A stretch of 64,000 nt of DNA from Neoscytalidium dimidiatum (taxonomy: Eukaryota; Ascomycota; Dothideomycetes; Botryosphaeriales; Botryosphaeriaceae), in the NCBI GenBank assembly GCA_037367355.1, contig JAVSCG010000040.1, positions 124,001 to 188,000 of the forward strand, in the 5' to 3' direction. This document shows positions 53,793 to 64,000 of this stretch, in pieces. Both the position numbers and the translations under genes were made by a program. The notes beneath the pieces were generated by a model. The model saw nothing but the letters and a program-made list of their open reading frames with translations, had not been told where the DNA came from and did no database searches. Numbering within the stretch: the stretch's first letter is position 1; the number at the start of each line of letters is the position of its first letter.

Positions 53793-54943
53793 TTAAATAA
53801 AAGTAAAAAAATCCTGGTATTCACCCTTGGCGATAGCAGCTCTTGCCAACGGGGGGGGGTAGGGTCCCCGTAGATTTTTTTTAATTACTTTTCCATCAAT
53901 TTGGAAGAATCTGGCCATCTCTCTCCCAGATTTGAATTCAAATACAATCTCATTGTCTTTATTAAAAACAAAAATATGTTTACGCAGTTGATTATCCCCT
54001 TCAGGTTTTTCTTTATATTCTGAAAAACTGTGTGCCGCTAATGGCTCAAGAGAAAAGACAAGATTTAACTTATAGATATATTTATTATTTATATAATCTA
54101 ATAAAGTACTCGCCCCCAAAGGGGGCGTGGTACATCTCCCCGGGGGGGAAGTACTATGACTGATTTGCAATCCTTTTAGAGCTCTATTTATTGAATAAAC
54201 AACAGGATCTTTATCCGGAGTATTTTTATCATATACGAATACTAAAGAACAGTAATATTTAGAATCAGCTTCTTCCATACTATACTCTAAATTGTTAACT
54301 AATATATAAGTTTTAAGGAATACAGAAAATCTATTATAACCCTCAGAATCATCAGGAAATAAAGATAATAATTTTTTAAAAACGATAATAGCATTATCCA
54401 GATTATTACCTCACTGAGGTTTTACCCCCTTAAGAATCTGGAGTAGAAGAACGACACTAAAATTACTATTAATAGAGGGTTTTATATTTATTATAGCATA
54501 TTGCTCATAAACTAAAGATAATTGTGGAGTAGTAATATATATAAATTCTAAACTTCATTCTGAAGCCGGAGTTTTTGATATTTCCAACTCTGCTGAGGAG
54601 TGAGGGTTACGTAAACCTTTAGTTAATTTATTATACTCTTCCATTCTTCTAAGTTATTTAAACTTCCAATATAAAAACGAATAAAATCGTTTTTATTAGT
54701 CAATTTATAAACACCTGCAACTCCTATGTATTCAAACTTAATTTGTTCACATTCGAATTCAAGAGAATCAAATTCAATTGATTTTTGATTGTTAATTTCA
54801 TCAACATTAGAGCCTCTAGATTGAATAGAGTATTGACGACAAGACCCGCCTAATTTTGTTACCTTAGGACTCAAGCTACTGTTACTAATACATAATTTAC
54901 GGGTAACACTTAGTTTAGATAAATAAATAGTGTTTATTAGCAC
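53793..54943 (-). pseudogene. GIY-YIG endonuclease with frameshift and in-frame GC cluster
   Basis: It has a leader-like N-terminus, then GVAGVYKLTNKNDFIRFYIGSLNNLE (54710-54660), the GIY-YIG block. The frame then shifts (EEWKSIIN stop), while homology continues in another frame (RMEEYNKLTKGLRNPHSSAELEI, then QYAIINIKPSINSN with the catalytic-region pattern). The C-terminus ends in a NUMOD1-like repeat (FEFKSGREMARFFQIDGKVI). It probably encodes no active enzyme. Confidence 0.7.
54104..54155. repeat. GC cluster flanked by AAGTACT direct repeats
   Basis: 38-bp element 54111-54148 (CGCCCCCAAAGGGGGCG hairpin plus CCCCGGGG) between AAGTACT at 54104-54110 and 54149-54155. Element plus one repeat is 45 bp (15 codons), so the host GIY-YIG frame is kept. 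Confidence 0.85.
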
Positions 54944-55302
54944 AAAATTAATATTTGTAGATCATATCACTATCCTTAGTTACCTGACATAACATAACGT
55001 AAAATTAACGATAACTAAAAAAGGGATGATAAGTACGACCTATTCTGGTGATTGTTAATAAAATAGTTTATGTTATAAAGCCAGGCAGGATACTTGGGGC
55101 GTGATCGTTGAAGTTGCCTTTTAATAAAGGATTACCTGCTGATTGGGTATTACAAGTAAAACTTAAACTATAGATACAAGGAAATGCAAAAAAAAATCTA
55201 AAATTTATAGTTTAATGCCTTTCCAGCAATTTACCAAGTTTTAAGGAGAATAACAACTCCTATTACACCATAATATTACTATTATAGGCCCCCAACACTC
55301 AG

Positions 55303-55321
55303 AGGGAAGAATGTAAGATTA
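55303..55321 (-). CDS. cox1: cox1 exon, 19 nt
   Basis: TAATCTTACATTCTTCCCT: completes V and encodes NLTFFP, part of the invariant GVNLTFFPQHFLGL. Flanked by two introns. Phase 2 in, 0 out. Confidence 0.82.
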
Positions 55322-56353
55322 CATTTTTAATGTGGACTAAATATTAACCATTACAAACTAATGGTCTCTTTCGTGTAGTCTCTGAGGATCCTACTAGAAT
55401 AAATATACAAACATACTTACTCGTTGCTTTCCTGCTGATTATCCAGATATACTTAAGATTTTTACTGCCAAATCCTAAAAAGAAAGACTAGTACTTAAGC
55501 TTTATGGGTGTTCTCAGCATATAGAAAGATTGGTAGGTGCTAATCTTGTTAATTTTTACGAGGAGTGGATTGAATAATTCATTCATCATTTTGTATAGAC
55601 ACTCATTTTTGAGTGTCTATATTTTGTTTAATAAATGTCCATCTAACCTTGAAGTGTTGTTTAGCTCCATTAATAGATGGAAAAATCAACTCTTCACCTT
55701 TTTTGTTATAACAAAAAACAAAATGACCACCTATACCGTATTGAGGAGAAAGTTTACCTTTTAACCCTTTAGAAGAATGACTATTATTAAGATAAAAATT
55801 TTTTACACCATCACTAATAGCCTTTCTTGTTTCAGGAGAGCTAGTTTTTCCAAAATTAGGATGGTTCTCTTTTCTAAATAACTCTTTTAATTTATTTATT
55901 GTGTCAATTTTATGACTAAAACCTGAAGAACTACCTGCTATTTTTAAAACATTATATCTAGGTCTGTAGTAATATATTCATTTTTGTTCTAAATTAGAAC
56001 AAACTTTTATGTCAGGATCACAGAATTCTAATATAGCTAGTGAGAAATTATCTAGACCATATTTTCTCATAGCTCTAGTTATTACAATCCTTGTAACTTT
56101 ATCAGAATTTGCATGATAAAAGTGACTAGTCATTCTTCTAGACAAATTAAGACTATTACCTACATATAAATCTTTAGTAATATTATTTATAAATAAATAT
56201 ATTCCAGATCTTCTTCTTAACTCTTTATAAATATCTTTTTTACTTTCTTTAACGTTTTTAAAAAACATAATAAAGTTATCGTTAGGTGAACCACCAGGTA
56301 ATTGGTGATTAAATCTCTTTCCTCTCTCGTAAAAATTAAATCTTCCCCTTTTA
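55322..56353 (-). mobile_element. Group I intron in cox1 with in-frame GIY-YIG ORF
   Basis: Site GV|NLTFF. Exon ends in T and the intron ends in G. Most of the intron is the GIY-YIG ORF. Confidence 0.8.
55549..56353 (-). CDS. GIY-YIG homing endonuclease, in frame with cox1 exon
   Basis: The frame continues from the cox1 exon. GIY-YIG block RSGIYLFINNITKDLYVGNSLNLSRRM (56215-56135), then RKYGLDNFSLAILEFC and EQKWIYYRPRYNVLKIAGSSSG with the catalytic Glu. The C-terminal modules HPNFGKTSSPETRKAI and SPQYGIGGHFVFCYNKKG resemble NUMOD3 repeats. It ends ...STPRKN. No lesions. It probably mobilises this intron. Confidence 0.85.
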
Positions 56354-58239
<1,886 letters not shown>

Positions 58240-59927
58240 CGCTCTACAAAACAATAAGTGTTTAACAAATAAGACTTAACATTTTTAAGATAATTATAAG
58301 TCTATAATGAAAACTACTTATCTAAATGTAGTAGCTTTAATCTAGAGTTATCATTAACCACCGCTAAATCATATAAAGGCAAGCTTGTCTATCTTTTTTT
58401 TTTTTATATTTAATTGAAAAAATTTTAAAAAAGAATACAAAAAAATTCAGATATAAGCCTTTATATATAATAATTCTATACTACTTACTATAATTCTCTT
58501 TTAGTATTCATTCTTGATTTTATCAAAAGAATTTTATCTAACCCTTCTTGAGTTAGATGAGCTTTAGACTTAATAAGGACAGATGCTTTTGAAGTCCTCA
58601 AAATCTTTAGCTTTTACACCTAAGATAGAATACTTCTCAAAAAAAGGTATAACCTTATCTATTATATTATTAAAGTTTGACACTGCAAATGTACCAACAC
58701 TAGTATTTTCTTTAATAGAGTAAGTACCACAACCTAAAATTTGTATAAAGCTTTCTAATAATTTTGAATCCCTTTTATGTTGAAAGACTAAGAAATTAAG
58801 AGATACACTTTTACCTAATTTATGTATTTTAGATTTGCTTACTTTAATTATAAAACACCCTTCACCTGATACAAACCCTGCAAATCAGTGTTTTATTCCT
58901 GGTGTGTTAGAATCTAATGTAGTTTTTGGAACTTGAGGTCTTGGTACAGGAATAATATTAGTAAAAGCAACACTCAATCTTTCAGATAAACCTTTATTAA
59001 GAGTTGCTCTTATACTGATAAGTTTTGTGAGACCAGCCTCAGTTAGATCTTTAGTTTTTACAATGTCAAAAGCTTTTTTAAATAATAGAAAATCTGCATA
59101 CTTTTGAGTATACAGTGGATAGTTATTAAAATGTTCCATTATACAAGCTAAATCGCTTAATTTTACAGCTTGATAGAGAGCTGCATCCCCGTGAAGGGTT
59201 ACATTTCCTACACCAAAAAACTGTTGGATTAGATATAAAATATCTATATCTTTAGAATGCAAATGGATATTAAAAACTAATTTTACACTTCAACCTAAAG
59301 TATGTCTAGGGTTTTTGCTAATAACTAAAGTAAAGCACGACTCTGCATCGCAAAAACCCGTAACAAAATGAGGGTTTAATTTATTAGCACGAGTAGTATA
59401 TTTCGTTTTACTCATTTATATCACTTTAACCTGATAAAATTTTTAAAGATAAAAATTACGATTAAAAATAACAAAATAATTGAAAAGATTAATTGTTGAT
59501 AATCAGATTCATAACCTTAAAAATATTAACAGAAGTATATATAAATTAGGAGATTGAATCTCTACATACGAGTAAATTAAGTATTGAAATTTTAGACTAA
59601 GTAGTATACTTATCACATGAGTTTAAATCTAAATTACTAGTATGTAGTTTCACCCCAGAACCGGCTTTCCCGGCGACTAGAGTACACCTTACGGTATAAA
59701 TATTACCGAAGAACCATCTACTCGTTGCTCTTTTACAAATAATTAATTATTTGACTTAGATCCGCGATAACCCATTTCAGTTTCCTTCATCTCTAGTGAT
59801 ATTACCATACCCCCAGTCATTAATGGGGCCGGATAAGAAGTTTCCTTCTTATCTTTGGTTACTAGAGCTTTAGGGTGTCCCCGGAGTTTGGCTCTTATAC
59901 ACAAATTGACGTAAAACAACCGTCTTC
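58240..59927 (-). mobile_element. Group I intron in cox1 (LH|KLALF site)
   Basis: Core of the CCCCGGAGTTTGG / GATCCGCGA / TTGCTCTTTTAC family (plus strand) at 59650-59900, next to the 5' exon. LAGLIDADG gene in the 3' half. Ends AGAGCG. Confidence 0.85.
58488..59415 (-). pseudogene. LAGLIDADG endonuclease with C-terminal frameshift
   Basis: It starts MSKTKYTTRANKLN at 59415. Motifs: VTGFCDAESCFTL near residue 20 and FAGFVSGEGCFII near residue 180. Near 58585, a loss of about two A in a run (GACTTCAAAAGCATC) shifts the frame to TAA 58570. The expected C-terminus (SKAHLTQEGLDKIL...MNTKREL) continues in another frame to TAG 58488. Both catalytic motifs precede the lesion, so residual activity is possible. 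Confidence 0.78.
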
Positions 59928-60081
59928 ATGTAGTCTTATACCAGGACTTCTCATATTTAATATTGTTGTGATGAAGTTCATAGCTCCAAGAAGAGAACTA
60001 ATACCTGATAGATGTAAACCAAATATAGCTAAATCTACACTTGGACCACTATGACTTTGTATACCTGCTAAAGGTGGGTAA
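59928..60081 (-). CDS. cox1: cox1 exon ([12 protein letters not shown]...), first visible
   Basis: Encodes [51 protein letters not shown]. The ~130 residues before it are not found in the window. Phase 2 in, 0 out. Confidence 0.94.
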
Positions 60082-60472
60082 CAATTATGTTGGTAATCTC
60101 ATTTTATTCGTATATTTATAAAACTATCATTACACTCAATAAATTTCTTTATTGTTCGGACTATACCTTTATCTCTTTGTTTTCTTATCTTATATATATA
60201 TATATATATATTATTTTTAAGTAAAAAGAATAAGAAAGCAATTATAAGAATGATAAAACTGATTTTCACAATTAAATTTGTAAAACTTAACACCAATAAA
60301 ACAAATAAATACCAAGCAAAATAATAAAAGCCAATGTATGATAAAAGAAGTACCAAAAGATAGCAAACCGTAAATTATTAACAATAGATCTGATACAATA
60401 AACTAATAATAAAAAACAAAAGCCAACTAAAAAATATGTTAAATATGTTAATTACCTTTCTAATATAAGATA

Positions 60473-61261
60473 CTAACTCTTTCTAGCTACAGTAAATACA
60501 CCATTAATGGTTTTTTTACTTTTAAGGTAACCTTGGATCTGATTATATGTAATACCCAGGAACTCTGCGGCTTTTTTCATAGTAGGAAACTCTGTTGTAA
60601 CACCTGTTTGAATGTTAGTAACAATCATAGGTTGCACTTTATAGTTTCCAGCTCCTATTCTTACTTTAGCTTCATCAGTATGTGTACGACCTCTCATCTT
60701 TAATTTAGTTTCTTCGGAAAGAGTTTTACCTAGTAGTGATGCTTTAATTTTTAATTTAGTTTCTTCGGAATGAGTACGAGGTATACGTTTTAGTGCTGCA
60801 GCTCGAATAAGTTCAATAGAAGCTTCAGTATGTTTTAACCCTGCAGATGACCCTGCAAAATTTAAAATATTATACTCTGGCTTTAAGAGATCAAGATAAT
60901 ATTGTTCTCTGGATATTAATACATCTGGTTCGCAATACTCTAGTATATCTAAACAGAAGTCAGAATATCCATATTTTAATAATGCTTTATAAATAATACT
61001 ATTACTATTCTTTGTTTCTCTAACTAAGAAGGCCATAGAATAATAATTAGTAAACCTACGTGATAAATCTAGAGCAGAACCTACATAGCTTTTTCCTGTT
61101 ATCTTATTAGTTCATCTATAAATACCAGATTTTTTTCTATTGTCTTTATAAATAGCCAATTTTTGATTATCGGGGTCTAAATATGAAATAGCAGGAACAA
61201 CAGGTGTATTATTACCGTTGTTATTATTATGTACAATAAAATTATTATTTAAGTTTTTCAT
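60473..61261 (-). CDS. GIY-YIG homing endonuclease
   Basis: 263 codons from ATG 61261. Block SGIYRWTNKITGKSYVGSALDLSRRF near residue 45, KYGYSDFCLDILEYCEP, EQYYLDLLKPEYNILNFAGSS. NUMOD3-like HSEETKLKIKASLLGKTLSEE repeats and a NUMOD1-like C-terminal repeat (EFPTMKKAAEFLGITYNQI) follow. It ends ...VFTVARKS. No lesions. Confidence 0.88.
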
Positions 61262-61319
61262 GTTTTTCTAAATATATACAGGTTGCGTTTCTTAAATGGT
61301 CAATTATATTTAGAAGGTA

Positions 61320-62036
61320 CGCTCTCCTATTGTCGCCCTCACGGGCGGGCTTTACTGCCCAGTATATTAATAATAAAGTACTCGGGCCCCCATTTTTAAG
61401 GGCCCGAGGTACCTCCCTTCATTTCATTTCATGAAATGTAGCGCGCGGGAAGTACTATATAATATAATATAATACAATAATATTCTTAATATATTGTTGG
61501 ATTCTAAATGGATAACTTACCTTTCAGTTGTATAGCGAATTCTTCCTTTACCCAACTCAACTTCCTCCTCTCGGGCCATTGTCTTTATCTTCCGGTTGCG
61601 GCCTCTTCATAGTCGTTCATACTCAAGTACTCAGATCCTAAAGTTACTAATAAATCGTCCTCCTATTTATGTTATATATATAATTATTCAATTATATTGA
61701 ATAAACACCTCTCGTTTAAATGATAAGGGAGCTCTTTACCATCTTAATCACGAGACAAGTATTTCCGGTCCACATCTTAGGTATTACCTGATGGACTTTG
61801 GGATGTAACGGATTCCCTTGCAAATCCTTCCCAATCAAGGCAGTGTTTAAGCCAATACAACAATAAATAAAATTTCGTAGATACGTAAACAATATTCAAC
61901 AGGTACCGCTTTTGGCGTCAGTATGTTCAATAACTACTCCAATCTATCGAACCGCTGAAGCATATGTATAAAGGTATATCTACTATCTTTCCACGGGGCC
62001 CACCATTAATCCAGCCGCTCACCGTCTGGTTTGCCT
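61320..62036 (-). repeat. 0.7-kb dispersed repeat, copy 2
   Basis: Nearly identical to 3145-3786 inside the rns group II intron, apart from scattered substitutions, small AT-repeat length changes and a 74-bp GC-cluster insertion. Here it lies upstream of a GIY-YIG gene, in cox1 intron sequence. Confidence 0.8.
61376..61456. repeat. GC cluster with AAGTACT target duplication (filled site)
   Basis: 67-bp element 61383-61449 (GGGCCC...GGGCCC and GCGCGC parts) between AAGTACT at 61376-61382 and 61450-61456. The other repeat copy has a single AAGTACT at about 3200-3206 and no element: an empty site. Confidence 0.9.
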
Positions 62037-62525
62037 AATTGATTTATATCCATTAATGGTGCATTATCTACACCATTATAATCAAGAAATGCGTTTACTT
62101 TTTTAACCAATTTTCTAAATATATTAACAATTAAACTTTTTTTTTTATGCTTGGTATTTATTTATTAATTATTTAATAGTTCATCTCTTAATAATTAATA
62201 AAAAAAATTATTATTAAAACAAGAAAGAAACGGACTATACCTTTATCTTAACTTTCCTTTTTTTTTTTTAGTTTAAGATTTATTAAAAATTGTAAACTCA
62301 TTTATTTCTATCTTATGTCTTTTTTTTGGTATAACATCTTGGAAATAAAAATAGTTAGCAACATCATATCTTACATTACAAAAAACAAAAAAGAAAACAT
62401 TATAATTAAACTGATTTTTACAATGAATTAGATTAGTAAATAACAATATACCAAAAATATGTGAAAATTATGAAAAAAAATACCAAAAATAAAAAATTTA
62501 ATTAGAATATAATTAAATTATATCT

Positions 62526-63395
62526 TTATGAACTTTTTCTATGATTATGTTGCACTGCAGAGAAAAAATTCTCAAAATATGAAATATCATATAGTTTTTT
62601 TTTCATATTTCTAAGCATTTCTCTTATTTTAGATAATTCGGTTAAATTTCCTTTATTCTTAACATAAGATCTAGCTCAAATTTTATACTCAACAGCTTTC
62701 ATACCTTTCATGGTATTATAAAAATATTTTATAATATTTTCAATTGCTCGGGAATTAGTTGTATCTAACATATAATAATTATGATTAGATTTGTATTTAA
62801 CCACAGTAGGTATATGTAGTATATATCTAATTCCCTCTAAGACTACACTATCTAATTTTTGAGATATACCAAAACCATGAACTATTCTAGAAGAGTCTTT
62901 TGAAACTAAATAAAAACTACCTTCACCTTCCACAAATCCTACCAATCAAGGTTTAGATATTACAGAAACAGCATCAACAATACTTTTTAAAGGTAAATTT
63001 ACTATATTTCAAGCAGAAGAAATATAATTTGTAGGAATTGCTTTGTTTTTTAAAGCAAATAGTTTTTTATCCTTTTCATCTTTAGTAAGATTAGAATTAT
63101 TTAAAATAAAAAATGCTTCTTTTAATCTTAAATAATTAAATTGTTTACTAGTTAAAAGAGGATATTTATCAAAAATAGGGAATATAATTTTTTCAAGTTT
63201 TAGTCTATCTCTAATTAATATTTGTGCTTTATCATTATCTTTAGTAACAGAACCTACACCTAATTGTTTTTTAATATAATATAGTGCTCTTAAGTTATAT
63301 CTAGATAAAGCTATTTTATAGACCAAAATTCATTTACCATTTTGATAATAAAAACCAAAAGTACCTTCCCCATCCGTTATTCCTACTAATATAAA
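62526..63395 (-). CDS. LAGLIDADG endonuclease
   Basis: An open frame of about 290 codons ending TAA 62526 (...NHRKSS). First motif LVGITDGEGTFGFYYQNGK near 63385, then IKKQLGVGSV and FPIFDKYPLLTSKQFNYLRLKEAF; second motif [13 protein letters not shown] near 62935. It belongs to the cox1-intron type. No ATG precedes the first motif; the frame opens after TAA with ATA codons, so the start is uncertain, or it is an intron ORF whose exon link was lost. Confidence 0.78.
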
Positions 63396-63658
63396 GGACC
63401 CTCCACCAACCCCTCCTATTTACATAATATTAAACCTAGAGATTACCTCTCTAGATATTATATAAGTTAGGATGCAAAACCAAAGATACTTTGAGCTCTT
63501 TAAAAACAAAGTATAATTAGCATACTGTTATATCAAAAAATAAACTCAGTGTTATGCCTTTAAACAGTTTACATATAATGATTTTATTGTAAATTAATGA
63601 TTTTATTATAAATTAATAGTATATATATTAATAGAAAAAGTATTAACCCTTATTATAA

Positions 63659-64000
63659 CTATGATATGGCATGTTTTTTATGTAATTTTAGTACTATCCT
63701 ATATATTTTTGCAACTTTCTTAATATTTGTGTTTTTATAATAAAAGGCTTTTATTCATAATTTAAAATAAAGAGATTTAATACCCTTAAATTTACAATCT
63801 ATAGTTGAAAAAACATTAATTATGTTTGAAATGGCTCTTGATTGTTTTGTTTTCAATAATCACTCATTTTGTTCAATAATTACTTTATTAGGTATATGTA
63901 ATATACGTTTTATTAAATATAATAAAACTTTATCACATTTAATACGAATAGAAAATTCTATATTAAATACACCCTGCTCATATAAAACATCTAAACGACC
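63659..64000 (-). CDS. LAGLIDADG-like endonuclease, C-terminal part (runs off the window)
   Basis: Open frame from the window edge to TAG 63659, reading FNIEFSIRIKCDKVLLYLIKRI...LHKKHAIS with UGA as Trp. The pattern (hydrophobic strand, Asp/Lys helix, then FKGIKSLYFKLWIKAF) is that of a LAGLIDADG C-terminal domain, but no motif is inside the window. Confidence 0.5.

Larger units (their letters stand above)
53474..55302 (-). mobile_element. Group I intron in cox1 with broken GIY-YIG gene
   Basis: Site FFP|QHF. Core elements (AATCAGCAGGAAAGC, GATCCTCAGAGACTACACG on the minus strand) at about 55370-55450, another set of paired arms at 55070-55230, then the GIY-YIG remnant. GC clusters at 53700-53790, about 53850-53875 and 54104-54155. 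Confidence 0.75.
60082..64000 (-). mobile_element. Intron sequence(s) upstream of the first visible cox1 exon
   Basis: Group I 3' elements (AAGATAAAGGTATAGTCCG on the minus strand) occur twice, at about 60160-60180 and 62230-62250, so at least two intron units are stacked. I found no cox1 exon between them. Contents: a GIY-YIG gene, copy 2 of the 0.7-kb repeat, a LAGLIDADG gene and the end of another. Segments 62040-62520 and 63400-63655 show only AT-rich intron sequence. Confidence 0.6.

Overview
This window is part of a large, intron-rich fungal mitochondrial genome. The base composition is very AT-rich with sharp GC-rich clusters. UGA must be read as tryptophan (genetic code 4), and without that reading almost every gene breaks. 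The gene set is cox1, cox2, nad4L, nad5, atp6, nad1, nad4, rps3 and the small-subunit rRNA (rns). Every gene is on the minus strand, so transcription runs from high to low coordinates. Protein similarity and intron content suggest a basidiomycete, probably an agaricomycete; I cannot name the species. I recognised no tRNA gene, no atp8/atp9 and no complete cob.

Layout in transcription order. 64000-60082: homing-endonuclease (HEG)-rich intron sequence upstream of the first cox1 exon visible here. 60081-52721: six cox1 exons, two of them only 19 and 32 nt. They run without a stop codon into cox2 (52720-50086, three exons). 49557-47847: two tandem unknown ORFs that begin with copies of the nad4L start. 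47670-47401: nad4L, overlapping nad5 by 1 nt. 47401-33749: nad5 in five exons, one of only 7 nt, with introns stuffed with nested HEGs. 33496-30420: duplicated nad5 3' ends, one HEG and one unknown ORF. 30246-24242: atp6 in five exons. 23675-22359: a HEG that begins with a copy of the nad4 start. 21266-17208: nad1 in two exons, fused in frame to a GIY-YIG endonuclease. 17050-13430: serial copies of the nad1 3' end with decayed or chimeric endonucleases. 12692-10152: nad4 fused in frame to a LAGLIDADG endonuclease, followed by its displaced old 3' half (10005-8969). 8376-6910: rps3. 6633-220: rns, cut by a 3.7-kb group II intron and a group I intron, with a second group II intron starting at 219 and leaving the window.

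The main theme is repeated capture of host-gene ends by homing endonucleases. In one mode (nad1, nad4, nad5, atp6) a new copy of the 3' part of the gene has been joined to the host gene together with an endonuclease, and the old 3' end lies displaced downstream. In the other mode the 5' leader and first codons of atp6 (four extra copies), nad4, cob or nad4L have become the start of an endonuclease or unknown ORF. Some of these cassettes sit inside other endonuclease genes, splitting a LAGLIDADG_2 gene in two and a GIY-YIG gene in three. A second mobile layer is a family of short GC-rich hairpin clusters. At least three are flanked by 7-bp direct repeats, and two of those lie in coding sequence with lengths that keep the frame.

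Exon boundaries were placed by protein continuity, codon phase and the usual group I rule (U before the intron, G at its end). The phases of cox1, cox2, nad5, atp6 and nad1 all close with these boundaries. Most could still shift by a few bases and need RNA data.
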